64,000 nucleotides of DNA from Streptomyces mangrovisoli (lineage in GTDB: Bacteria > Actinomycetota > Actinomycetes > Streptomycetales > Streptomycetaceae): assembly GCF_000974985.2 (NCBI RefSeq), contig NZ_LAVA02000083.1:121469-185468 (forward strand). Reading direction: 5' to 3'. The notes beneath the pieces were generated by a model that made no database searches, had not been told where the DNA came from, and worked only from the letters and a program-made list of their open reading frames with translations. Of the stretch, positions 39,630 to 48,791 are shown piece after piece. Made by a program: the position numbers and the translations under genes. Numbering within the stretch: the stretch's first letter is position 1; every line of letters starts with the position of its first letter.

Positions 39630-40514
39630 CTAGCCGGCTTCCCGCGGGGCGCCGTACGAGAACGAGTACCCCGTGAAGTCGGCGAGCCGGACATAGCCGA
39701 TGCGCTGGTAGAGGGCGTTGCTGGTCGGGTTCGCCGGGTCGGTGTGCAGGACGACCTCCCGCGCGCCCGCGGCCAGCGCGGCGCGGCTCACCTCGGCCGT
39801 CGCGGCGCCCGCGTAGCCGCGGCCCCTCAACCGCGCCGGGGTGTAGACGGGATCCACCCGGACCATGCCGCCGACGACCGAGGTCGCGGCCGCCATGGAG
39901 AGGGGAGTGCCGTCCGCCGACTCCCAGAAGGTGAACTGCCGGTCGCCGAAGCGCGAGTCGGCCCACCGGCCGGCGTCGATCAGGTCGATGGACGGCTGTT
40001 CCCCGACCACCACACTGAACTCACGGCACCAGCGCACGACGTGATCGTGGTCCGACGCGCCCGCGACGCGACCCCGGCCCTCCGGGTACGGCCGCGGTGG
40101 GGTGAGCGTGCCCAGCCGGTAGAGGTGGGTCCGCCAGGTGGGGGCCGGTGCCGCGCCCGTGTGCCGCTGCCACGCCCGTGCGAACGCCGTGGCGGTGTCG
40201 TGGTCCGCGAAGACGCCGGAGGGGGAGTGGCCGAGCCCGGCCAGGCGGGCGGCCAGGGTGTCGGCCTGCCCGTCGCCGAGGGGGGTGATCCACAGGGATC
40301 CGCGCGTCCTGCGGTAGAAGACGGCCGTGATCCCGTCGCCGGACTCCAGCCGCCCGAAGAGCGCGGCCTCGGCACCCTCGGCACCGCGGGTCCGCCGCCG
40401 CTCGATCTCCGTCAACGGCATGTTGTGCAGCGCGGGCCGCGACCGCAGGAATTCCCCGGCCCGAGCGTGGAAGTCGTCGAGGTCCCCGGTGAGTCGCCAG
40501 TCGTCCACAAGCAT
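39630..40514 (-). CDS. GNAT-family acetyltransferase
   Basis: The 294-aa protein has an N-terminal half (1-140) of uncertain fold and a C-terminal GNAT domain with VYTPARLRGRGYAGAATAEVSRAAL (R/Q-x-x-G-x-G/A acetyl-CoA loop) and NPTSNALYQRIGYVRL. Both halves together match two-domain GNAT proteins of actinobacteria. The target amine is unknown. ATG 40514 is used. It lies downstream of the epimerase gene on the same strand with a 54-base gap. Confidence 0.88.
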   Translation of the reverse strand: MLVDDWRLTGDLDDFHARAGEFLRSRPALHNMPLTEIERRRTRGAEGAEAALFGRLESGDGITAVFYRRTRGSLWITPLGDGQADTLAARLAGLGHSPSGVFADHDTATAFARAWQRHTGAAPAPTWRTHLYRLGTLTPPRPYPEGRGRVAGASDHDHVVRWCREFSVVVGEQPSIDLIDAGRWADSRFGDRQFTFWESADGTPLSMAAATSVVGGMVRVDPVYTPARLRGRGYAGAATAEVSRAALAAGAREVVLHTDPANPTSNALYQRIGYVRLADFTGYSFSYGAPREAG

Positions 40515-40568
40515 GGTTCATGATCCCGTACGGGGCCGCGTCGGGGACCCCGCTTTCCAGCCACCGGC

Positions 40569-41558
40569 TCACCGGTCCGCCGCGAACTCCCGCATCCCCT
40601 CGGCGAATCCGACCTCCGGCTTCCAGCCCAGCTCGGCCCGCAGCCGTGCGGAGTCCGCCGTGATGTGGCGCACGTCGCCGAGCCTGTACTGACTGGTGAC
40701 GACGGGCGCGGGCCCGCCGTGCGCGTCGGCCAGCGCGCGGGCCATCTCCCCGACGGTGTGCGGCTCCCCGCTGCCGGTGTTGAGGACGGTGAGCGCACCC
40801 GCCGCCGAACTCGCCTCCAGCGCCGCCAGGTTGGCCGCCGCGACGTCTCGCACGTGCACGAAGTCCCGCCGCTGCCGCCCGTCCTCGAAGACGCGGGGCG
40901 CCTCGCCGCGGGCGAGCGCGGAGCGGAAGAAGGAGGCGACCCCGGCGTACGGGGTGTCGCGGGGCATCCGGGGGCCGTACACGTTGTGGTAGCGCAGCGA
41001 CAGCGCCGACCCGCCCGTGCACCGCGCCCAGGCGGCGGCCAGGTGCTCCTGGGCCAGTTTGGTGGTGGCGTACACGTTGCGCGGGTCGACGGGGGCGTCC
41101 TCGTCGACGAGTCCGGGCAGCAGCTCGGCGCCGCACCGCGGGCAGACCGGCTCGAACCGGCCCGCCTCCAGGTCCCCGACGGCGCGCGGTCCCGGACGTA
41201 CGACGCCATCGCGGGGGCACGCATACCGCCCCTCGCCGTACACGACCATCGACCCGGCCAGCACCAGGCGCTCCACACCCGCCTCGGCCATCGCGGCGAG
41301 CAGCACGGCGGTGCCGAAGTCGTTGCGCCGCACGTACTCCGGCGCGTCCTCGAACCCGGTGCCGAGACCCACCATCGCGGCCTGGTGGCAGACGGCGTCC
41401 ACGCCCCGCAGCGCCCGCGCCACCGCCGCCGTGTCGCACACGTCGGAGGCCGGATCCCGCCGTACGTCGAACACGACGGGCTCGTGCCCGCGCGCCGCCA
41501 GCGCCTCCACGACATGGGACCCGATGAACCCGGCACCGCCGGTGACCAGTACACGCAT
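40569..41558 (-). CDS. NAD-dependent sugar epimerase/dehydratase (extended SDR)
   Basis: The 329-aa extended SDR has VLVTGGAGFIGSHVVEAL (NAD motif GxxGxxG), AGSMVVYGEG and YATTK with the catalytic Tyr/Lys. The closest families are UDP-glucose 4-epimerases and dTDP-glucose dehydratases. Unusual is an insert around residues 115-150 containing PVCPRCGAELLPG, a CxxC knuckle that could bind zinc; single Cys residues at other places do not complete a standard four-Cys site. It probably makes a nucleotide sugar for the nearby glycosyltransferases. Confidence 0.88.
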   Translation of the reverse strand: MRVLVTGGAGFIGSHVVEALAARGHEPVVFDVRRDPASDVCDTAAVARALRGVDAVCHQAAMVGLGTGFEDAPEYVRRNDFGTAVLLAAMAEAGVERLVLAGSMVVYGEGRYACPRDGVVRPGPRAVGDLEAGRFEPVCPRCGAELLPGLVDEDAPVDPRNVYATTKLAQEHLAAAWARCTGGSALSLRYHNVYGPRMPRDTPYAGVASFFRSALARGEAPRVFEDGRQRRDFVHVRDVAAANLAALEASSAAGALTVLNTGSGEPHTVGEMARALADAHGGPAPVVTSQYRLGDVRHITADSARLRAELGWKPEVGFAEGMREFAADR

Positions 41559-41855
41559 ACGACCACGCTAGGGGCCCGGCGGCGGGGGGTCCCGTCCCCA
41601 CGCCCGCACGTCACGACTCCGTAAGGCGGACGCCCGGCGGTCGCCCTCGCGGCCGCGAGCGTCGATCCCCCGGTCGCCGCCGACTTCGGCAAGGTCATCC
41701 GAGGAGTAGCCGCACCCGCCACCCCGCCGCGCCCGGGCATCCTCCGTCAAGCCTTCGGCCCAGCCCCGCGCGCGCTCGCGGGGCCGGACTGGTGAGCTGA
41801 CCGGAGTGCCCGGGGCCGTCCGGTCGGCCGCCGGGACGGCATCGAGGAGGAGTCC

Positions 41856-42572
41856 GTGCCGGAGACGACGACGTCGTACGCCGACCTGCGAGCCCTGGTG
41901 ATCAACTGCACGCTGAAGCGCTCCCCGGAACGCAGCCACACCCAGGGCCTGATCGACCTCAGCGCCGGGATCATGGAACGGCAGGGCGTCGCCGTCGAGG
42001 TGGTGCGCGCGGTCGACCTCGACCTCGCGACCGGCGTCTGGCCGGACATGACCGTGCACGGGTGGGAGACCGACGACTGGCCGGTCGTCTACGCGCAGGT
42101 GATGGCCGCCGACATCCTGACGCTGGCCGGTCCGGTGTGGCTGGGAGACAACTCGTCCGTCATGAAGAAGGTGATCGAGCGGCTGTACGCGTGCTCGTCG
42201 ATCCTCAACGAGCACGGACAGTACGCCTATTACGGCCGGGTCGGCGGCTGTCTGATCACGGGCAACGAGGACGGCGCCAAGCACTGCGCGATGAACGTGC
42301 TCTACAGCCTCCAGCACCTCGGCTACACCGTCCCGCCGCAGGCCGACGCCGGATGGGTCGGCGAGGCGGGCCCCGGCCCCTCCTATCTCGACGAGGGCTC
42401 CGGCGGCCGCGAGAACGACTTCACCAACCGCAACACGACGTTCATGACCTGGAACCAGCTCCATCTGGCCCGGATGCTCAAGGACGCCGGCGGCATCCCG
42501 GCCCACGGCAACCAGCGCTCCGAATGGGACGCGGGCTGCCGCTTCGACTTCGAGAACCCCGAACACCGCTGA
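41856..42572 (+). CDS. Flavodoxin / NADPH-dependent FMN reductase family protein
   Basis: The 238-aa protein has a flavodoxin-like fold: LVINCTLKRSPERSHTQGLID holds the phosphate-binding loop, and ADILTLAGPVWLGDNSSVMKKVIERLY the second flavin-contact segment. GTG 41856 has GAGGAGGAG upstream. It is followed after 19 bases by a large membrane protein gene with a strong ribosome-binding site, so the two may be one transcript, although their functions do not obviously connect. Confidence 0.87.
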   Translation: MPETTTSYADLRALVINCTLKRSPERSHTQGLIDLSAGIMERQGVAVEVVRAVDLDLATGVWPDMTVHGWETDDWPVVYAQVMAADILTLAGPVWLGDNSSVMKKVIERLYACSSILNEHGQYAYYGRVGGCLITGNEDGAKHCAMNVLYSLQHLGYTVPPQADAGWVGEAGPGPSYLDEGSGGRENDFTNRNTTFMTWNQLHLARMLKDAGGIPAHGNQRSEWDAGCRFDFENPEHR

Positions 42573-42591
42573 GGACGCCGGGAGGTTGAGC

Positions 42592-44661
42592 ATGACGACG
42601 ACCCAGGACCCGGCCGGGACAGCGGCCGAGGGGCGCCGCGGCGCCCTGAAGATCGTCGTGGCGCTGGGGCTGGTGCTGATCGCCCAGGCGCTGCTCGCGC
42701 TGAACCTGGTGAGCGCTCAACAGCTGCTGGTGCCGCGGAACATGCCGTTCGGCGTGACCGGCCCGCCCTCGCCCGTCGTCGCCGAGGTCGCCTCGAAGGC
42801 CGGCCTCACCCTGACCTCGTACCCGAGCCAGTCGGCCCTGGAGCACGCGGCCGAACAAGGCGATCTGTACGGCGGTTACGTCAGCGGCGGCACGACCCAC
42901 ACCCTGGTCCTGGTCCCCTCGAAGAGCTTCTTCGCCCAGACCGAGCTGGAGCCCGCCTTTCTCCTGGCGGCGCACAAGCTGGGCGAGAAGGTCACCGTCC
43001 ACGAGATCGCACCGCTGACCTCCAACGACACCGTCGGCGCCGTGACCTCGCTGCTCCTGCTGCCGCTGCTGATCGGCGGCTACCTGGCCGCCGTGTTCGT
43101 CTACAAGGCGGCCCACGGCGTCGCCGCCGCGCCCTGGCGTGCGGCCATCCTGATCGGATACGCCCTGGTCGGCGCGGTGCTCACCGACCTGATCGCCGGA
43201 CTGGCCATCGGGGCCTACGCGAGCAGCCACTTCTGGCCGCTGCTGCCCTGCTTCTGGCTCGTCACCGCGGCCGTGGCGCTCGCCGCCGCGGCGGTACAGG
43301 CGGTCGTCGGCAGGATGGGCACCCTGCTCGTGGCGGTGCTCTTCATCGTCGTCGGCGGTCCGCCGGCCGGCGGCCTCGGCACCTACCTGCTGCCGGTCTA
43401 CTGGCGCAACATCGGCGTGGTCCTCCCGCCGCAGAACGCCGTCACGCTGATCAACCACGTGCTCTACTTCGGCGGCAACAACATCACCACCCCGATCGTC
43501 GTCCTGCTCCTGTACACCGCCGCCGGGACGGCCGTCATCGCCTGGTTCGGACGCATCCGCCCGGCCCTGCGCGCCGGCCACCGGACCGGCGGCGCGCCGG
43601 ACCCGGCGGGAGCGGAGGCGGGGGCCGCCGAGGCCACCCCCACGAGTCTTCCTGGCAGCCGCCGCTCCTGGGTCGCGCTGCTCGTCGCACTCGGCGTCTG
43701 CGCCGTCATGCAGTCCCTGTTCGCGACCACGTACATGAGCGCCTCGCACGCCCCGAAGGCGACGAACCTGCCGTTCGGCGCGGTCGGTTCGTCACCCGTG
43801 CTGGACGCGGCCGAGAAGAAGATCTCCCTCAAGGTCACGCAGTACCCGGACGAGGCGGCGGCCAAGACCGCGATGAACGAGGCCCGTGTCTTCGGCGCGC
43901 TCGTCACCTCGGGCGACTCGACGACGCTGATCGTGGTGCCGTCGATGAGCGACCTCGCGCCGCTGGACCTCGCGGTGCGCTTCGAGGAGGCGGCCAAGGC
44001 CACCGGCCACAAACTGACCGTGCAGCAGTACGCCCCGACCCCGCTGGCCGCCAAGGACCCCTTCGGACTGGTCCAGAGCCTGATGCTGGTGCCGCTGATC
44101 ATCGGCGGATACATGAGCTCGACCCTGCTCCTGGCCGCGACCGGCCGCGCGGCCGGCCGCTGGCGCGCCGCCCAGCTCGCCGGCTTCGCGATCGTGAGCG
44201 GCCTGGTCGTCGACCTGGTCGTCTGCTACTGGCTGCAAGGGTTCCCCAGCGACAAGTTCTGGATCGTCTGGCCGGTCTGCTCGCTGCTGGTCGCGGTGGT
44301 CGCCTTCGTCGCGGCGGTGCTGCAGAAGGTGCTCGGGCCGGCGGGCACCCTGCTGACGGTCGTCGCGATGGTCCTGTTCGGCAATCCGTCGTCGGGCGGT
44401 GCGAGCGGGGTGCCGTATCTGCCCGCCTTCTGGCGTGACATCGGCCCCTACCTGCCGCCGCGCAACGGCTATCTCCTGCTGCACCGCGTGATCTACTTCG
44501 ACGGCCACGGTACGGGTGAGGCGCTGACCAACCTGCTCATCTACCTGGGCGCCGCGCTGGCCGTACTCGTCGTTCTCGACCTGCGCCGTCCCGAGGCGAC
44601 GGTCCCCGTCGACGCGACGGAGGCGGCGGCGGTGTCGGTCCCCATCGGCGCGGTGCCGTAG
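42592..44661 (+). CDS. Duplicated ABC-2/YhgE-like membrane protein
   Basis: The 689-aa protein consists of two homologous halves (about 20-330 and 360-680). Each has one N-terminal helix, a soluble domain of about 110 residues (MPFGVTGPPSPVV and LPFGAVGSSPVLD) and five to six helices, and each ends in a shared motif: YWRNIGVVLPPQNA and FWRDIGPYLPPRNG. The soluble-plus-helices plan resembles ABC-2-type or YhgE/Pip/DUF3533 proteins. No ATPase is nearby. ATG 42592 follows GGAGG. Confidence 0.8.
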   Translation: MTTTQDPAGTAAEGRRGALKIVVALGLVLIAQALLALNLVSAQQLLVPRNMPFGVTGPPSPVVAEVASKAGLTLTSYPSQSALEHAAEQGDLYGGYVSGGTTHTLVLVPSKSFFAQTELEPAFLLAAHKLGEKVTVHEIAPLTSNDTVGAVTSLLLLPLLIGGYLAAVFVYKAAHGVAAAPWRAAILIGYALVGAVLTDLIAGLAIGAYASSHFWPLLPCFWLVTAAVALAAAAVQAVVGRMGTLLVAVLFIVVGGPPAGGLGTYLLPVYWRNIGVVLPPQNAVTLINHVLYFGGNNITTPIVVLLLYTAAGTAVIAWFGRIRPALRAGHRTGGAPDPAGAEAGAAEATPTSLPGSRRSWVALLVALGVCAVMQSLFATTYMSASHAPKATNLPFGAVGSSPVLDAAEKKISLKVTQYPDEAAAKTAMNEARVFGALVTSGDSTTLIVVPSMSDLAPLDLAVRFEEAAKATGHKLTVQQYAPTPLAAKDPFGLVQSLMLVPLIIGGYMSSTLLLAATGRAAGRWRAAQLAGFAIVSGLVVDLVVCYWLQGFPSDKFWIVWPVCSLLVAVVAFVAAVLQKVLGPAGTLLTVVAMVLFGNPSSGGASGVPYLPAFWRDIGPYLPPRNGYLLLHRVIYFDGHGTGEALTNLLIYLGAALAVLVVLDLRRPEATVPVDATEAAAVSVPIGAVP

Positions 44662-44730
44662 CGCCTGGACGGCTGGTCTCGCTCCCCCTCCTGCAGGCGC
44701 ATGCTTCGTCTGCGGGTCGGTGGTGGCTGG

Positions 44731-44775
44731 TCGCGCAGTTCCCCGCGCCCCTCAGGGGCGCGGGGAACTGCGCGA
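44731..44775. terminator. Perfect 21-bp hairpin with 3-base loop
   Basis: Arms 44731-44751 and 44755-44775 are exact complements around TCA. The arms are the same sequence found at 31801-31870. The element lies between the convergent membrane protein and isochorismatase genes, where a bidirectional terminator is expected. Confidence 0.78.
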
Positions 44776-44923
44776 AGGGGCCCCACCGGCCCGCAGGGGA
44801 TGCACGCGGCCAAGCGCCCCCGAAAGGGCGAAGGGGCCCCGCCGGGCCGCGGACGGCCGCTGACCGTCACGGGCGGACGCCCGGCCGGGGGGCCCGGTCG
44901 GGCGTCCGTTCGGGCAGGCGGCC

Positions 44924-45475
44924 TCAGCCCAGCAGCGCGATGATCGCGTCGGTCGTGTCCGTCTCGCCCAGCCGCGGGAAGATCCGCTCGATGCTGTTGG
45001 CGTGGGCCTCGGCCGACATGTCCGTGACCGCGTCCGTCGCGACGGTCACGTGATAGCCGTGCTCGTGGGCCGCACGGGCGGTCGACTCGACGCCGATGCT
45101 CGTCGCGATGCCCGCCAGCACCACCTGGGTGACCCCGCGGCGGCGCAGCTCCAGATCGAGGTTGGTGCCGTAGAACGCACCCCACTGCTGCTTGCTGACG
45201 GTGACGTCGCTCGGCTGCTGCTGCAGCTCGGGCACCAACCGGGCCCAGTCCGCGGGGATCTCGCCGCCGCCGGCCGCGCCCTCGGTGCGGCCCGGCGCGC
45301 CGCCGGTCACGTTCACCAGGACGACCGGCAGGCCCTTGGCGCGGAATGCCTCGGCGAGCCGTGCGCCCTGCTTGACGATGTCGTCGGCGGAGTGCGCGGT
45401 CGGCAGGGCGACGATGCCGTTCTGGAGGTCGACGAGGACGAGGGCGGTACGGGGGTCAAGTGCCGTTGCGGGCAT
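44924..45475 (-). CDS. Isochorismatase-family cysteine hydrolase
   Basis: The 183-aa protein has ALVLVDLQNGIVALP with the catalytic Asp, a Lys in SKQQWGAFYGTNLDLELRRRGV, and LAGIATSIGVESTARAAHEHGYHVTVATDA. The position of the nucleophilic Cys in GIxTxxCVxxTAR reads Gly or Val here (ATSIGVESTAR), so hydrolase activity is doubtful. ATG 45475 has AAAGG upstream. It is the third gene after MarR and the MFS transporter on the same strand. Confidence 0.87.
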   Translation of the reverse strand: MPATALDPRTALVLVDLQNGIVALPTAHSADDIVKQGARLAEAFRAKGLPVVLVNVTGGAPGRTEGAAGGGEIPADWARLVPELQQQPSDVTVSKQQWGAFYGTNLDLELRRRGVTQVVLAGIATSIGVESTARAAHEHGYHVTVATDAVTDMSAEAHANSIERIFPRLGETDTTDAIIALLG

Positions 45476-45555
45476 GATGCGTTGCCTTTCGAAGGGGGTG
45501 ATGCGCGGCCTGATGGGTCCGGCCGTGCGGTTCTGTGGGGGTCGAGGTGCGCCGG

Positions 45556-47058
45556 TCAGCCGCGGCGGACACGGAGTGCGCGGTCGGCGGCCGTCAGGAC
45601 GAGCAGCGCGAGGCTGAGCACGCCCACGACGGCGGCCAGGTCGTGCAGTCCGGCGTCGGTGGCCCGGTCGCCGTAGAAGAGACCGATCAGGCTGGCGGCG
45701 GTGATGGCGCCGAGGTACTGCGCGGTCCGCTGGAGGCCCGCCGCGGAACCCATGCCGCCGGCCGGCGCCTGGGCGTAGACCGCGGCCTGGTTGGCGGTGG
45801 AGATCAGCCCCTGCGGCAGTCCGAACAGTACGGCGCCCAGCAGGAGCAGGGCCGTCGACGTGTGATGCCCGGTGAGCAGCAGGACGGCGCTGCCCGCGAC
45901 CAGCAGCGCGGCGGCGGCGATCAGCGGTGCCCGGATGCCCCGGGTGCGGGCGCCGAGCAGGGAGCACACGGCCGCCGCGACCGACATCGGCAGCATGATC
46001 AGGCCCGCCGTGAACGCGCTCATGCCGTGCGCGTCCTCCAGCCACTGGGCGTAGCCGTACATCACGCAGTAGACGACGAGGTAGGCCACGCCGTGCCGGA
46101 GATACGTGGTCGTCAGGGCGCGGTTGCGGGTCAGCATGGCGAGGTCGACGAAGGGGGAGGGGCGGCGCAGTTCCCACCGCACCAGGGCGGCGCCGAGGAC
46201 GGCGACCAGCGGCAGCAACCACCAGTGGGGTCGGTCCAGTTGGAGCAGGAACAGCATCGCGGTGACGAGCGTGCCGGTGAACAGGGCGAGGCCCACGGGG
46301 TCCAGGGAGGCCGAGCGGGCACGGTGCCCGGGTGCGCTGCCGGCGGCGGACGGGTCCGCTGCCGGAGCACCGTCCGTGGCCGATCCGCCGCCCGGCCTCG
46401 GAGCGGTGTCCACGGCCGGCTTGCCGCCCGGCAGCCACAGCGCCGCGAGGACGAGGGTCACGGCGGCCAGCGGGATGTTCACCGCGAAGATCGCACGCCA
46501 GCCGAGTGTGGCCGCCAGCAGACCGCCGAGCACGGGTCCCACGGCCGCGCTGGACAGCCCGGCCAGCGACAGCAGGCCGAGAACCGTCCGCGGGGTCTCC
46601 CGGCCCAGCCGCCTGGATTCGGCGCGGAGCATCGCCATCGCCGACGGGTACGCCGCCGATGTGCCGAAGCCCAGCAGGACGCGGGAGGCGATGAGCCACC
46701 CCAGCTGCGGTACGAACGTGCCGACCAGACCGGCGGCGCCGACCAGCACCAGCCCCGCCATGAAGACCCGGCGCGGTCCGAAGAGGTCCGCGAGCCGGCC
46801 CATGGCCGGCTGGCCGATGGCGCTCGCCAGATACAGGCAGGCCACCAGCCACGCCGTCTGGGCCGCGCCGACGTGCAGATCGGTGCCGATGGACGCGAGC
46901 GCGGTGGCGATCATCGTGGAGTTGATCGGATTGAGCACCGAGCCGAGCAGCAGCGGCGTGATCAGGCGCGGCCCGAAGCCCGCGTCCGACCGGACGGAGC
47001 CCCCGTCGAGGGGCTGCCCGGCCGCCGCGGTACGGGCTGAGGACGTTCCGGGTATCAC
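45556..47058 (-). CDS. MFS drug/proton antiporter (DHA2-like)
   Basis: The 500-aa transporter has about 14 helices, the first at PRLITPLLLGSVLNPINSTM and the signature loops LADLFGPRRVFMAG and VGPVLGGLLAATLGWRAIFAVNIPLA (antiporter motif C and loop). GTG 47058 overlaps the MarR stop by four bases. A MarR/MFS pair is a common drug-efflux switch; the isochorismatase-like gene follows. Confidence 0.93.
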   Translation of the reverse strand: MIPGTSSARTAAAGQPLDGGSVRSDAGFGPRLITPLLLGSVLNPINSTMIATALASIGTDLHVGAAQTAWLVACLYLASAIGQPAMGRLADLFGPRRVFMAGLVLVGAAGLVGTFVPQLGWLIASRVLLGFGTSAAYPSAMAMLRAESRRLGRETPRTVLGLLSLAGLSSAAVGPVLGGLLAATLGWRAIFAVNIPLAAVTLVLAALWLPGGKPAVDTAPRPGGGSATDGAPAADPSAAGSAPGHRARSASLDPVGLALFTGTLVTAMLFLLQLDRPHWWLLPLVAVLGAALVRWELRRPSPFVDLAMLTRNRALTTTYLRHGVAYLVVYCVMYGYAQWLEDAHGMSAFTAGLIMLPMSVAAAVCSLLGARTRGIRAPLIAAAALLVAGSAVLLLTGHHTSTALLLLGAVLFGLPQGLISTANQAAVYAQAPAGGMGSAAGLQRTAQYLGAITAASLIGLFYGDRATDAGLHDLAAVVGVLSLALLVLTAADRALRVRRG

Positions 47059-47483
47059 GCCTGGGCCAGCCGCTTCAGCAGGTCGATCGCCTGGTCGAGC
47101 AGGCGCTGTTCCGCTCCGTCGAGCCGGGCGGTGATGGCGTCCGCGAGCCAGGTCTCCTTGGCCTGGCGCAGCGCCACGAGCCGGTCGCGGCCCGCGGCGG
47201 TGAGCGAGAAGACGACCTGGCGCCCGTCGGTCGGATGCGGCGTGCGCTCGACGAGCCCCGCCTCCTCCAGCACGCCGACCGTGGCCCGCATGGACTGCGG
47301 GCGTACGTGCTCGGCGCGGGCGAGTGCGGCCGTCGTGGCCGGGCCCTCGGCGAGACGGCTCAGCGCTATGCGCTGCGACGGGGTGAGGGCGCCTTCGGTG
47401 GAAGCGGCCCGCATCCGGCGGTTGAGCAGCGAGACGACGGCCATCAGCTCCTCCGCCGACCGGGACCGGTCAGGAGTGTTCAT
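47055..47483 (-). CDS. MarR-family repressor
   Basis: The 142-aa winged-helix dimer has LTPSQRIALSRLAEGPATTAALARAEHVRPQSM (HTH) and LVERTPHPTDGRQVVFSLT (wing with the DxR motif). ATG 47483 is favoured by a GGTGGA site; GTG 47492 is the alternative. A perfect palindrome sits 27 bases upstream. It should repress its own operon with the MFS transporter until a small aromatic ligand binds. Confidence 0.92.
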   Translation of the reverse strand: MNTPDRSRSAEELMAVVSLLNRRMRAASTEGALTPSQRIALSRLAEGPATTAALARAEHVRPQSMRATVGVLEEAGLVERTPHPTDGRQVVFSLTAAGRDRLVALRQAKETWLADAITARLDGAEQRLLDQAIDLLKRLAQA

Positions 47484-47509
47484 GTCGTCCACCGTAGAAT
47501 TTCAACAGG

Positions 47510-47525
47510 CAAACTTGCAAGTTTG
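47510..47525. promoter_or_regulatory. 16-bp perfect palindrome, probable MarR operator
   Basis: CAAACTTGCAAGTTTG is a perfect palindrome upstream of the MarR start, with the size and AT-rich character of known MarR sites. It is in a locally AT-rich 40-bp stretch. Confidence 0.78.
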
Positions 47526-47608
47526 GCTGTCATATGTGGCGTGTCGCACCCTCGCGACCCTCCCGGATCCGGGCCGGCCACCCGCCCAAGACGCGGTATC
47601 CAGGCAGG

Positions 47609-48658
47609 TCAGGCGGCTGTAAGGGGCCCGTCCGGCACCCCCGGCGGCATGTTGAACGGCGTCACCACCTGGATCGCCGACGGCAGCACCGGCCCGACGT
47701 CCGGCAGCGCGTGGTGCGCCCGCATCACGATCTGGCAGGCGCGCCGCATGTCCTGGCGCAGATCGTGGTGGAGGACCGCGGACAGGCGCCGCTCGCGCAG
47801 CAGCCGCGTGTTGTCGTGATCGAGGTCGTGGGCGATGAACACGGCGCACTCCCGCCCGAGCGCGTCGAAGGCGTCGAGGGTGGCGACGTTGCCGCCACCC
47901 GCGGAGTAGACGGCGACGATGTCCGCGTCGCGCCGGAGGGCGGCGAGGACGAGTTCGCGCTGGGTGGCGTCCAGCCCGTCGCTGTCGGTGACCTCCACCA
48001 GCGTGCGTCCGGGGCGGGCCTGGCGCATGGCGCTGCGGAAGCCCATGTCGCGCTCCTCCTCGCCGCGGAACGAGCCGCGGCTGATGGTGGTCAGCACATG
48101 GCCCGGCCGGTCGCCCAGCCACTGCGCGAGCAGATAGGCGGCGGTGGCACCCGCCGCGCGGTTGTCGATGCCGACGTACGCCAGCCGGGCGCTGTGCGGC
48201 ACATCGGTGACCAGGGTGACCACGGGAATCCCGGCCGCGGCCAGCCGTCCGACCGCCGCCGCGATCTCGGGCACGTCGGGCGCCTTGAGGATCACGCCCT
48301 GCGTCCCCCGCGCGGCGATCCTGCCCAGCGCGTCGACCAGGTCGCCGGGCGGACAGGCCTCGCGGAAGTGGAAGCGCGAGCGGACCACGGCGGGATGCAG
48401 GGAGGGCAGCTCGGCCTCCAGCGCCTCGCGCACGGCGGTGGAGAACCGCTCCGGCGACTGCATCACGATGTCGATCATGAAGGTGCGGCCCCCGATGCGG
48501 ACCTGGGTCCGCTGGCGGTCCAGGTCCTTGATGGCCTGGTGCACCTCTCGGACGGTGCTGTCCCGCACATTGCCCCGCTCGTTGAGCACGCGGTCCACGG
48601 TGGCCGTGCTCAACCCCGCCTGACGTGCGATTTCCCTGATCGGGTAGGGGTGTCTCAT
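47609..48658 (-). CDS. LacI-family transcriptional regulator
   Basis: The 349-aa protein has the LacI headpiece PIREIARQAGLSTATVDRVLNERGNVRDSTVREV and a periplasmic-binding-like sugar domain with VTLVTDVPHSARLAYVGIDNRAAG and GECAVFIAHDLDHDN. The layout fits the group that regulates inositol- or sugar-type pathways. ATG 48658 is used. It is divergent from the PhyH gene and probably controls it. Two TGATGGAT direct repeats lie in the 133-bp gap. Confidence 0.93.
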   Translation of the reverse strand: MRHPYPIREIARQAGLSTATVDRVLNERGNVRDSTVREVHQAIKDLDRQRTQVRIGGRTFMIDIVMQSPERFSTAVREALEAELPSLHPAVVRSRFHFREACPPGDLVDALGRIAARGTQGVILKAPDVPEIAAAVGRLAAAGIPVVTLVTDVPHSARLAYVGIDNRAAGATAAYLLAQWLGDRPGHVLTTISRGSFRGEEERDMGFRSAMRQARPGRTLVEVTDSDGLDATQRELVLAALRRDADIVAVYSAGGGNVATLDAFDALGRECAVFIAHDLDHDNTRLLRERRLSAVLHHDLRQDMRRACQIVMRAHHALPDVGPVLPSAIQVVTPFNMPPGVPDGPLTAA

Positions 48659-48791
48659 GGCTGTCTCACGGCGCTGGTCCCGAGGTCCTGAGCGGCGGTC
48701 GTGATGGCTTTTTGATGGATCCACCGGCATTGAATGATGGATGCGGGTTCTCAAGACTGGCAGAGACACGCGGACTGCGAAAGGACCCCGG

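Noticed and set aside
41559..41855. Possible small gene before the flavodoxin gene
   Set aside because: Short frames here have no start signal or motif. The stretch looks like a normal promoter region.
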